Part shown: in pieces, positions 1-6,291 of the stretch
Numbering within the stretch: position 1 is the first letter of the stretch
Layout of the letters: each line of letters opens with the position of its first letter
The notes under the pieces: generated by a model
The model's input: only the letters and a program-made list of their open reading frames with translations
What the model was told of the DNA's origin: nothing
The model's database searches: none
Made by a program: the position numbers and the translations under genes
Assembly: GCA_905209745.1 (NCBI GenBank)
Contig: CAJLUG010000017.1
Coordinates: 1-10,744 of the forward strand
Reading direction: 5' to 3'
Origin: an uncultured Mycoplasma sp.
GTDB taxonomy: Bacteria; Bacillota_I; Bacilli_A; RF39; UBA660
DNA: 10,744 nucleotides

Positions 1-1
1 T

Positions 2-766
2 CAAAAAGTTTTTGAAGAAAATCCTGATTTTTCTTTAAAAAATTTACATGAATATTCATTTACAAAACTGAGTGATTCATATTTTGGTCTATATACTTAT
101 CCATTTAAAGATAAAGAGTATAACAAATTAGGAAATATTATTCACTATAGAAAACTGGATCACAATTATAATTTAGAAGAAATATCTATTGATGAAGTAC
201 CAACGGATGCAATTATGGTAATTGGACATACTCCATTAACTGTTAGAAGAGGAGAATTCGGGAACTGGATACGTAATAAGAATGGTAAACTTACAAAAAT
301 GTATTGTGTTGATGGTGGAATTTCTTATGGTGGAAAAATGTTACAATATGATGGAAAAGGTGAACCTATTAAAGTCAAAAACACAACATTTGCAAACGAA
401 AATGAAAAAATGACCAACCAACAAAGAAAAGAAATATTAAATATTATGAATGACGTATTTATAGAAACAGCGTCGAATCGAGATGTACATCAAGCAAAAT
501 ACGCTTTAAAAGAGTTAGTAAATGATTCAAGAAAATGGGCATTATATGTATCAAGAGATAATTTTGAAAGAATTAATAATTTAGGTGCAGAAGCTATTAA
601 GAAGACAGTATTAACATTCTCAGGAAAAGAGAAAGACCTAAATGTAGGAATTGATAAATATTTCAATGTATTATTTGATGAACCAGAAGATAATAATCAA
701 CAATCATTAAGTACAAATCAAAAATCATCAATGGTAAATCAAAAAGAATTTATCAAAAAGAAGTAA
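2..766 (+). CDS. Metallophosphoesterase (calcineurin-like), 3' part only
   Basis: The reading frame is open from the first complete codon at position 2, so the start and the N-terminal metal-binding motifs lie outside the window; 254 residues are visible. Around residues 72-115 there is an IGHTP motif followed by a CVDGGISYGGKM segment. This is the GHTP...D-G-G pattern that closes the active site of bacterial PPP/calcineurin-like metallophosphoesterases, where the His is a metal ligand. The last ~125 residues, after that core, are Lys/Glu/Asn-rich, look helical and match nothing I recognise; they end in a polar Gln/Ser/Lys tail. The substrate cannot be told (phosphoprotein, nucleotide or other phosphoester). 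A weak terminator-like structure follows. The family call rests on one motif block because the N-terminal half is missing. Confidence 0.72.
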   Translation, partial: QKVFEENPDFSLKNLHEYSFTKLSDSYFGLYTYPFKDKEYNKLGNIIHYRKLDHNYNLEEISIDEVPTDAIMVIGHTPLTVRRGEFGNWIRNKNGKLTKMYCVDGGISYGGKMLQYDGKGEPIKVKNTTFANENEKMTNQQRKEILNIMNDVFIETASNRDVHQAKYALKELVNDSRKWALYVSRDNFERINNLGAEAIKKTVLTFSGKEKDLNVGIDKYFNVLFDEPEDNNQQSLSTNQKSSMVNQKEFIKKK

Positions 767-779
767 TAAAATGGAATAC

Positions 780-854
780 AAAACCTTTAAAGTGAATACT
801 AAATAGAAATGCGAAATATCGTATCTTTATTAAAAAAGCTTTAAGGTTTTTTTT
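780..854 (+). terminator. Possible long-loop terminator after the phosphoesterase gene
   Basis: AAAACCTTTAAAG (780-792) pairs with CTTTAAGGTTTT (839-850), giving 12 base pairs with one bulged T, followed by more T (851-854). The 46-base loop contains a small internal hairpin (CGA AATA TCG). The long loop makes this weaker than the other terminators in the window, but nothing else ends the upstream transcript before the clpB promoter. Confidence 0.4.
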
Positions 855-864
855 AAAAATAATA

Positions 865-891
865 TTAGCACTCTATATTGACAAGTGCTAA
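865..891 (+). promoter_or_regulatory. CIRCE element (HrcA operator) upstream of clpB
   Basis: TTAGCACTC (865-873), nine bases, then AAGTGCTAA (883-891). The CIRCE consensus is TTAGCACTC-N9-GAGTGCTAA, so only one base differs, and the spacing is exact. CIRCE is bound by the heat-shock repressor HrcA. The element overlaps the -35 box and the spacer of the clpB promoter, so bound HrcA would block RNA polymerase directly. The hrcA gene is not in this window. Confidence 0.93.
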
Positions 892-905
892 AATATGAGT
901 ATAAT
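878..905 (+). promoter_or_regulatory. Sigma-A promoter of clpB
   Basis: TTGACA (878-883), a 16-base spacer and TATAAT (900-905): both hexamers match consensus. The -35 box begins inside the CIRCE spacer and the right CIRCE arm lies between the boxes. This is the usual arrangement for an HrcA-repressed heat-shock promoter. Because the -10 box sits at 900-905, a translation start at the earlier ATG (895) is impossible from this promoter. Confidence 0.9.
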
Positions 906-913
906 ATACTATG

Positions 914-923
914 AAAGAGGTGA
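914..923 (+). promoter_or_regulatory. Ribosome binding site fixing the clpB start at 928
   Basis: AAAGAGGTGA closely matches the anti-Shine-Dalgarno complement AAAGGAGGTGA, and the GAGGTG core ends 5 bases before ATG 928. It selects this ATG over the in-frame upstream ATG at 895, which lies within the promoter. Confidence 0.85.
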
Positions 924-927
924 TAAT

Positions 928-3045
928 ATGTATAATAATTATGAACAAGAACAAAATGAAAATGTTCTAGAAAAATATGGACGAGATATTACAGAAGACG
1001 CCAAAAATGGTAAAATTGATCCTGTAATTGGACGTGATGAAGAAATTCGTAGTATCACCAGAGTATTATCAAGAAAAACCAAAAATAATCCGGTTCTAAT
1101 TGGAGAGCCAGGAGTTGGTAAAACTGCTATTGTAGAAGGATTAGCTCTAAGAATTATTAGAGGAGATGTACCTTCAAGCTTAAAGAATAAAAAGGTCTGG
1201 GAACTAGATATGGCATCCTTAGTAGCTGGTGCCAAATATCGTGGTGAATTTGAAGAGAGACTTAAAAATGTCCTAAACGAAATCAAAAAGAGTGAAGGCG
1301 ACATTATTATGTTTATCGATGAAATTCATATGATTGTAGGTACTGGTAGAACAGAAGGAGCTATGGATACATCAAACATCTTAAAACCAATGCTTGCTCG
1401 TGGTGAGATTCATGTAATTGGCGCAACAACACTAAATGAATATAGACAATATATAGAAAAAGATGGAGCCCTAGAAAGACGTTTCCAAAAGATTAAAGTA
1501 GAAGAACCAAATGTTGAAGATACAATCACAATTCTTCGTGGTCTAAAAGAACGTTTTGAAATCCATCATGGTGTAACAATTCAAGATAAAGCATTAATTG
1601 CTGCAGCCACGCTATCGAATAGATATATCACAGATCGTTACTTACCAGATAAAGCCATTGACTTAGTAGATGAAGCTTGTGCAACCATACGTGTACAAAT
1701 GGATTCTGTGCCATTTGAACTTGATAACTTAACCCATAGAATCATGAGATTAGAAATTGAACGTCAAGCAATCAAAAAAGAAAAAGATGAAATTTCTAAA
1801 AAACGTCGTGAAGATATTGATAAAAATCTAACAACCATGAAACAAAAAGAACAAGAGTTAACAGAAGCTTGGAATAAAGAAAAGAATATAAATGAAAACA
1901 TCAAGAAAAAGAAAAAAGAAATAGAAGAAGCCAAATTTAAACTAGAACAAGCCGAAAATAAATACGACCTAGAACAAGCAGCCATACTAAGACACGGTAC
2001 CATTCCAAAACTAGAGAGTGAACTAGAAGAGTTAAATAACACAGAAAAAAATAAAATCTTAAGTGATACGGTAACCGAAGACGATATCGCAAAAATTATT
2101 GCTAAATGGACCAATATTCCAGTTGCCAAACTAATTAGTAGCGAAAAAGATAAACTATTACATCTAGAAGATAACATGAAAAAACGTGTTATGGGACAAG
2201 ACGAAGCCCTAGAATTAGTAAGTGATGCCGTAATCAAATCAAGAAGTGGTATCAAAGATCCAAATAGACCTATCGCATCCTTCTTATTCTTAGGTCCAAC
2301 CGGTGTCGGTAAAACAGAAGTCGCAAGAACACTAGCGTATGAACTATTTGATGATGAACGTCATATGGTAAGAATTGATATGAGTGAATATATGGAAAAA
2401 TTCTCTGTATCAAGACTAATTGGTTCTCCTCCAGGATATGTAGGATATGAAGAAGGAGGACAATTAACAGAAGCAGTAAGACGTAATCCTTATAGTATTG
2501 TCTTATTCGATGAAGTAGAAAAAGCCCATCCAGAAGTATTAAACTTATTACTACAAATTCTAGATGATGGACGAGTAACCGACTCGAATGGTAGAACAGT
2601 AGACTTCAAAAACACCATCATCATCATGACTTCTAACCTAGGTAGTGAACATATTCTAGATGGTAATACAGATTTAGTAATGAAAGATGTAAGAGAACAT
2701 TTTCGTCCAGAATTTATTAACCGTATTGATGAAGTAATTGTCTTTAACCCTTTAACCAAAGATGCCATCGGTCATATTCTAGATAAAATTATAAATGAAA
2801 TTGAAAATAGATTAAAAGATATTAACATAAAAATCGACTTAACCAAAAAAGCCAAAGAACAGTTAATAGAAGAAGGCTTCGACATCAATTATGGTGCAAG
2901 ACCACTAAAACGTTTAGTATCTAGAACCATAGAAACAATGTTATCTAAGATGATTATTGCAGGTCAAATTAAACCAAACAATACGGTAACAATCGATTAT
3001 CAAAATGATAATTATCTAGTACAAAAGATTGAAGAGAGTAAGTAA
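928..3045 (+). CDS. clpB: ClpB-type AAA+ disaggregase lacking the N-terminal domain
   Basis: ATP-driven chaperone of the Hsp100/ClpB family, which with DnaK/DnaJ/GrpE pulls polypeptides out of aggregates in the cytoplasm. The 705-residue protein has two AAA+ modules. NBD1 carries Walker A GEPGVGKT (59-66), pore-loop tyrosine in KYRGEFE (103-109), Walker B IIMFIDE (126-132) and arginine-finger region ERRF (183-186). A long coiled-coil M domain spans about 265-380. NBD2 carries Walker A GPTGVGKT (456-463), Walker B (524-529), pore loop GYVG (503-506) and sensor-2 GARPLKR (656-662). The long M domain, the NBD2 signature GIKDPNRPIASFLFLGPTG and the absence of an obvious ClpP-docking loop favour ClpB over ClpC/ClpE. 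Full-length ClpB is about 860 residues; here the Clp_N repeat domain is absent, and because the promoter lies directly upstream this is not a truncation by frameshift. Mycoplasma ClpB has a similar short form and CIRCE control. Transcribed alone. Confidence 0.95.
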   Translation: MYNNYEQEQNENVLEKYGRDITEDAKNGKIDPVIGRDEEIRSITRVLSRKTKNNPVLIGEPGVGKTAIVEGLALRIIRGDVPSSLKNKKVWELDMASLVAGAKYRGEFEERLKNVLNEIKKSEGDIIMFIDEIHMIVGTGRTEGAMDTSNILKPMLARGEIHVIGATTLNEYRQYIEKDGALERRFQKIKVEEPNVEDTITILRGLKERFEIHHGVTIQDKALIAAATLSNRYITDRYLPDKAIDLVDEACATIRVQMDSVPFELDNLTHRIMRLEIERQAIKKEKDEISKKRREDIDKNLTTMKQKEQELTEAWNKEKNINENIKKKKKEIEEAKFKLEQAENKYDLEQAAILRHGTIPKLESELEELNNTEKNKILSDTVTEDDIAKIIAKWTNIPVAKLISSEKDKLLHLEDNMKKRVMGQDEALELVSDAVIKSRSGIKDPNRPIASFLFLGPTGVGKTEVARTLAYELFDDERHMVRIDMSEYMEKFSVSRLIGSPPGYVGYEEGGQLTEAVRRNPYSIVLFDEVEKAHPEVLNLLLQILDDGRVTDSNGRTVDFKNTIIIMTSNLGSEHILDGNTDLVMKDVREHFRPEFINRIDEVIVFNPLTKDAIGHILDKIINEIENRLKDINIKIDLTKKAKEQLIEEGFDINYGARPLKRLVSRTIETMLSKMIIAGQIKPNNTVTIDYQNDNYLVQKIEESK

Positions 3046-3060
3046 CATTACTCTTTTTTC
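3032..3060 (+). terminator. Intrinsic terminator of clpB, overlapping its stop codon
   Basis: AGAGTAA (3035-3041), a 6-base loop and TTACTCT (3048-3054), extendable by A-T and G-T pairs to 3032/3057, followed by a T-rich run (CTTTTTTCTTTTTT). The TAA stop (3043-3045) lies in the loop, so the stem's left arm is coding sequence. Confidence 0.85.
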
Positions 3061-3074
3061 TTTTTTAAAAAATA

Positions 3075-3083
3075 TGATATACT
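3075..3083 (+). promoter_or_regulatory. Extended -10 promoter of folD
   Basis: TGATATACT: a TG dinucleotide one base upstream of TATACT (3078-3083). No good -35 box is seen, since the matching region is the T-tract of the clpB terminator. A GAGGG/AAGG ribosome binding site (3105-3114) follows before ATG 3116. Confidence 0.6.
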
Positions 3084-3115
3084 ACAATTAATAGAAATAG
3101 AAATGAGGGTAAGGT

Positions 3116-4024
3116 ATGGATAAGAAAATAAATGGATTACAAGTAAGTAGTATTTTATATGAAGAGTTAAGAAATTATTTACTAAAAAGAGATAAAAAAA
3201 TTAATGTAGTAGATGTATCAGTAGGAAATGATTTTGGTGGAAAGATGTACGCCAAAATGAAAAAGAAAAAAATACAGAAAGAAACAGGGATTGATTTTCA
3301 AAGTGTCCACTTTGAAAATCCCAATTTAGAAGAATTTGCATCTTATATCGAATTATTAAATGAAGATCCTAAAATAACAGGAATCATGATACAACTACCA
3401 TTATCAAAAGAACTAGAGCCATACGAAAGAAAAATATTGGATAGAATTTCTGCACAAAAAGATATAGACGGTCTAACCACAACATCGATAGGAAGACTAG
3501 CATTAAATGAGGATACTTTAATCCCTTGTACTCCCCATGGAATAGAAACGTTATTAAAAACTTATGAAGTTCCATTAAAGGGTAAAACAGTTGCTATTAT
3601 CAATCGTAGTAATATTGTAGGAAAACCACTAGCTCACTTAATGTTAAGAAATCATGCAACTCCAATTATTTGTCATTCTAAAACGACAGAGTTAGAAAGT
3701 ATTACTAAAAATTGTGATATCGTAGTAGCAGCCCTAAACAAACAAGAATATATTACAAGTGATTTCATCAAAGAAGGTGCAATCGTAATAGATGTTGGTG
3801 TTCATAAAAATAAAGAGAAAAAAACAGTAGGGGATGTAGATTTCGAAAGTGTCTATCCCAAAGCATCTCTCATCACTCCACCAACAGGAGCAGTAGGACC
3901 AATGACTATCTGTATGCTTGCTTATAATTCGGCCAAGAGTGTCTATGGTAAAGAAGTAGATGAAGTATTAGAACAAGGAATATCAAAGGCTAAGACAATG
4001 ATAAAAACAACTAGACATATGTAA
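3116..4024 (+). CDS. folD: FolD: methylene-THF dehydrogenase / methenyl-THF cyclohydrolase (divergent)
   Basis: Cytoplasmic bifunctional enzyme that interconverts 5,10-methylene-THF, methenyl-THF and 10-formyl-THF, feeding purine and fMet-tRNA synthesis. The 302 residues fit the family length (about 285-300). Catalytic residues are present: Tyr45 and Lys49 in MYAKMKKKK, Gln93 in IQLPL, Asp118 in KDIDG, and the PCTPHGIETLL and GDVDF motifs. The NAD(P)-binding signature is altered: the usual GRSxxVGxP reads NRSNIVGKP (163-171), the AVGKP-like strand reads ALNKQ, and the usual TPVPGGVGPMT reads TPPTGAVGPMT (254-264). It is therefore a divergent member, and its cofactor preference is uncertain. 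A 28-bp palindrome lies within codons 60-69. Single-gene unit with its own promoter and terminator. Confidence 0.9.
   Translation: MDKKINGLQVSSILYEELRNYLLKRDKKINVVDVSVGNDFGGKMYAKMKKKKIQKETGIDFQSVHFENPNLEEFASYIELLNEDPKITGIMIQLPLSKELEPYERKILDRISAQKDIDGLTTTSIGRLALNEDTLIPCTPHGIETLLKTYEVPLKGKTVAIINRSNIVGKPLAHLMLRNHATPIICHSKTTELESITKNCDIVVAALNKQEYITSDFIKEGAIVIDVGVHKNKEKKTVGDVDFESVYPKASLITPPTGAVGPMTICMLAYNSAKSVYGKEVDEVLEQGISKAKTMIKTTRHM
3293..3320. repeat. 28-bp near-perfect palindrome inside folD
   Basis: GATTTTCAAAGTG (3293-3305) and CACTTTGAAAATC (3308-3320) are exact reverse complements separated by only TC (3306-3307). It encodes residues 60-69 of FolD (DFQSVHFENP). It could form a strong hairpin in the mRNA or be a dyad for a DNA-binding protein; no U-tract follows, so it is not a terminator. 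Confidence 0.85.
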
Positions 4025-4035
4025 AGTAAAGAAAT

Positions 4036-4066
4036 AAAGTAATTCTTATCACGGAATTACTTTTTT
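4036..4066 (+). terminator. Intrinsic terminator of folD
   Basis: AAAGTAATTC (4036-4045) pairs exactly with GAATTACTTT (4054-4063) around an 8-base loop, followed by T through 4066. It immediately precedes the next promoter. Confidence 0.9.
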
Positions 4067-4067
4067 G

Positions 4068-4076
4068 TGCTATAAT
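4068..4076 (+). promoter_or_regulatory. Extended -10 promoter of the 4098-6169 operon
   Basis: TGCTATAAT: consensus TATAAT (4071-4076) with TG one base upstream. No clear -35 element; TTATCA (4046-4051) with a 19-base spacer is the best but weak. The box is placed right after the folD terminator. Confidence 0.75.
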
Positions 4077-4097
4077 AGAGCCAACAAAGGAGGAGTT

Positions 4098-4931
4098 ATG
4101 AAAACATTTATCAGAGGTATTCTAACAATTGTATTAGTATTTACCTTTACCCTAATACTAACCGTGATTTTTGCAGAAAAGACCATAAACGAACAATTAA
4201 TAGGAGAATATGCCAAAGTGGAAGTGGCAGACCAACTAACGACGACACTACAAGAAAATATTCCGGAATTGACAGAAGAAGAAAAAACAAAAATAGAAGA
4301 AGAAATTAAAAACAACGAAGAAGTACAAGCTGTAATCAATCAATACACAGATAAAATCATCAACGATCTAACGACAGAGGAAGTAGGTAATTTAGAAATT
4401 AATGACGAACTTAAATCAATCATTACCGAAAATAAAGACTTGATAGAACAAGAATTAAACAGAGAAATTTCTGATGAAGAATTAGAAAGTGCAATCAATG
4501 AATTAGAAAATAGTGAAGAATTAAACGAGGCCTACAAGAATATGATAACAGAAACAAAAGAAAGTATGCCCCAAGAAGCTAAGACCATGTTATCAAGTTA
4601 TCATACAATGACATCAAATCAATTTATTATGTTAATGGCTATCATCTCAGTAGTTGCGATTATAATAATTGCCTTATTAAAGAAGCCATACTACAAATGG
4701 ATTGTAAATATAGGAATTGCTGGAATCATTTCTGCCATTTTTATTGCCCTTATTGGTGCTAGTATTTCTTTAGTATTAAACTTAGTAGTAGAATCTCTAG
4801 AAGGAACTATAACGATATCAACAACACCAATGTTAATAACCGCTGTAATTATGGCAATCGTAAGTATTATCTTAATTGTAATTAATAATATTTTAGATAA
4901 CCATAAGGAGAATCATCGTGCACTATCCTAA
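4098..4931 (+). CDS. Uncharacterised membrane protein with acidic extracytoplasmic domain
   Basis: I do not recognise a family. The start is ATG 4098, supported by AAAGGAGGAG at 4086-4095; an in-frame TTG at 4065 lies before the -10 box and is rejected. The 277-residue product has an N-terminal hydrophobic helix (about 6-26) with a Lys/Arg before it and no obvious lipobox or cleavage site. A very acidic, Glu/Asn/Lys-rich, probably helical domain follows (about 27-174). Three more hydrophobic helices come next (about 176-195, 201-231, 243-264) and then a short His/Asn-rich tail. Predicted topology: N-in, large domain outside, four spans, C-in. It is the first gene of an operon; its 3' end overlaps the LD-carboxypeptidase-like gene by 14 bases, which suggests coupled translation and a shared envelope role. 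This last point is inference. Confidence 0.85.
   Translation: MKTFIRGILTIVLVFTFTLILTVIFAEKTINEQLIGEYAKVEVADQLTTTLQENIPELTEEEKTKIEEEIKNNEEVQAVINQYTDKIINDLTTEEVGNLEINDELKSIITENKDLIEQELNREISDEELESAINELENSEELNEAYKNMITETKESMPQEAKTMLSSYHTMTSNQFIMLMAIISVVAIIIIALLKKPYYKWIVNIGIAGIISAIFIALIGASISLVLNLVVESLEGTITISTTPMLITAVIMAIVSIILIVINNILDNHKENHRALS
4905..4910 (+). promoter_or_regulatory. Ribosome binding site for the GTG start at 4918
   Basis: AAGGAG ends 7 bases before GTG 4918 and lies inside the 3' end of the upstream gene. No ATG in the frame is close to a comparable site, so it supports the GTG start and translational coupling. Confidence 0.75.
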
Positions 4932-5910
4932 ATTTTTAGAAAGAGGATTAACAATTGGAATTACCGCACCATCAGCAGGAGTAGGGGATGATATAGAATC
5001 TTTTGAAAAGCCTCTTACTAACTTAAAAAAAGAAGGATATAACTTACAAGAGACAAAAAGTGTAAGAGAAAAAGGAATAGTATCTGCACCTGCCAAACAA
5101 AGAGCCAAAGAATTAGATGAATTAGTATTAGACCCTAATATTTCTATGATTTCTTTCGCAACCGGTGGAGATTTTTTACTAGAAATGCTACCCTTTATTA
5201 ATTGGTATCATATCAAAGAAAATCCTAAATGGATGATGGGCTATTCTGATCCAACATCAATTCTATACACCACGACAACATTCCTAGATATCGCAACAAT
5301 TTATGGACCCAATGCCGGAGGATTTGACCAAGAAAAACTACATAATTCTCTAAAAAATACCCTAGAGATTTTAAAAGGAAACATCCTAGAACAACATAGC
5401 TTTAGTAAATTTCAAAAAGAAAAGAATAAAGAACAAGATGGTTATCATTTAACAGAAAAAGTAATTTGGGAATCTATCAACCAAGAACAAGTAGACATCA
5501 CCGGAAGAATCATTGGTGGTTGTCTAGATTGCCTAAAAGATATCATTGGAACTCCCTGTGACCAAACCAAAGAATTTATAGAAAAGTATAAAAAAGATGG
5601 CATTATTTTCTACTTCGATGTATTTTCTAAAAGTGCCGAAGAATTTTATTTAACGTTAGAACAAATGAGACAAGCAGGTTGGTTTCAATATTGTAAAGGA
5701 ATCATAGTAGGAAGAGTATGTTTTCCAATGTGCTTTAATGAAGACTTTTCTTATCAAAAAGCCTTAAAAAAATTCAGTAAAGATCTACCAATCATCTTCA
5801 ATGCAGATATTGGTCACGTACCACCTAAGATGACAATAATAAATGGTAGTATCGCTCATATTACATGTAAAGATGGTAAAGGAACATTAAAACAAGTCCT
5901 AAAACCATAA
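4918..5910 (+). CDS. S66-family LD-carboxypeptidase-like protein (LdcA/MccF type)
   Basis: Serine peptidase of MEROPS family S66, a cytoplasmic group with two known roles: trimming D-Ala from murein tetrapeptides during peptidoglycan recycling (LdcA), and immunity to peptide-nucleotide antibiotics (MccF). Family features over 330 residues: GITAPSAG near the N-terminus (14-21), VSAPAKQRAKEL (55-66), ATGGD (81-85), nucleophile Ser110 in GYSDPT (108-113), YGPNAGGF (129-136), GRIIGGCLD (197-204) and the histidine His300 in ADIGHVPPK (296-304). The acidic triad member, usually Glu in a hydrophobic-LE-D/N context, aligns by eye with Asp234 in FYFDVF, a conservative change. There is no signal peptide. 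GTG start with AAGGAG upstream; second gene of the operon, 16 bases before the next. Which substrate it uses cannot be told. Confidence 0.87.
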   Translation: MHYPKFLERGLTIGITAPSAGVGDDIESFEKPLTNLKKEGYNLQETKSVREKGIVSAPAKQRAKELDELVLDPNISMISFATGGDFLLEMLPFINWYHIKENPKWMMGYSDPTSILYTTTTFLDIATIYGPNAGGFDQEKLHNSLKNTLEILKGNILEQHSFSKFQKEKNKEQDGYHLTEKVIWESINQEQVDITGRIIGGCLDCLKDIIGTPCDQTKEFIEKYKKDGIIFYFDVFSKSAEEFYLTLEQMRQAGWFQYCKGIIVGRVCFPMCFNEDFSYQKALKKFSKDLPIIFNADIGHVPPKMTIINGSIAHITCKDGKGTLKQVLKP

Positions 5911-5926
5911 AAGAAGGAGTAATGAT

Positions 5927-6169
5927 ATGTCAGAAGAAGATTTAGAAAGAACTGGAATTTTAAAAGATATGTTAAAAAAAGAAGACGAAGAAGAAATGAC
6001 CATCAATGAAACGATTGAAGAATTTTTAGAAAAACTAGAATATTTAGATATAGACAATAAAAAGAAAACAAAAATCAAATCTCTAGCCAATGAAATTCTA
6101 AAAGAAAATGATGATAAAGCCAAAGAATTTTTATTTAATGAATTAAAAAAGATAGTGCATGAACCATAA
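5927..6169 (+). CDS. Small acidic helical protein of unknown function
   Basis: 80 residues, start ATG 5927 with GAAGGAG 7 bases upstream, third gene of the operon and only 16 bases after the previous stop. By my count there are 24 Asp/Glu against 15 Lys/Arg, so the protein is strongly acidic; there is no Cys, Trp or hydrophobic segment long enough for a membrane span. The pattern of Leu/Ile spacing suggests two or three amphipathic helices (about 4-18, 26-40, 46-75). No domain recognised. The position and ribosome binding site make it a genuine gene rather than a chance frame. It might be a partner or regulator of the two envelope-related proteins upstream, but nothing shows this. The terminator stem starts in its last codons. 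Confidence 0.8.
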   Translation: MSEEDLERTGILKDMLKKEDEEEMTINETIEEFLEKLEYLDIDNKKKTKIKSLANEILKENDDKAKEFLFNELKKIVHEP

Positions 6170-6184
6170 TATACTATCTTTTTA
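6146..6184 (+). terminator. Intrinsic terminator of the three-gene operon
   Basis: AAAAAGATAGT (6146-6156) pairs exactly with ACTATCTTTTT (6173-6183) over a 16-base loop that includes the stop codon TAA (6167-6169). The right arm itself supplies the U-tract. Confidence 0.85.
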
Positions 6185-6226
6185 GTGTCAAATTATGTAA
6201 ACAGACAATAAACTTTCACATATAGT

Positions 6227-6274
6227 ATGGTAGATTTCTTTCGATAACATAAAAAAAGTGATATAATCTACCAT
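6227..6274. repeat. Perfect 10-bp inverted repeat flanking the mscS promoter
   Basis: ATGGTAGATT (6227-6236) and AATCTACCAT (6265-6274) are exact reverse complements, 28 bases apart. The right arm overlaps the last three bases of the -10 box and the likely transcription start; the left arm lies just upstream of the -35 region. This is the geometry of a two-site operator, though a structural role is also possible. Confidence 0.75.
6239..6267 (+). promoter_or_regulatory. Promoter of the mscS-like gene
   Basis: TATAAT (6262-6267) with TG one base upstream (6259-6260), an extended -10. TTTCGA (6239-6244) at 17 bases is a moderate -35 candidate. Transcription would start near 6274, at the edge of the right repeat arm. 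Confidence 0.75.
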
Positions 6275-6291
6275 TACAAAGGAGGAAAATT

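Noticed and set aside
895..927. An earlier in-frame ATG (895) adding 11 residues to ClpB
   Set aside because: It lies before the -10 box and cannot be in the transcript from this promoter; the strong ribosome binding site belongs to ATG 928.
939..2768. Minus-strand open frames within clpB
   Set aside because: They are Ser/Phe/Leu-rich shadows of a strongly conserved gene, without ribosome binding sites.
6227..6274. A phase-variable invertible promoter
   Set aside because: The arms are only 10 bases, the -10 box lies partly inside an arm rather than between arms, and no recombinase gene is nearby; an operator is the simpler reading.
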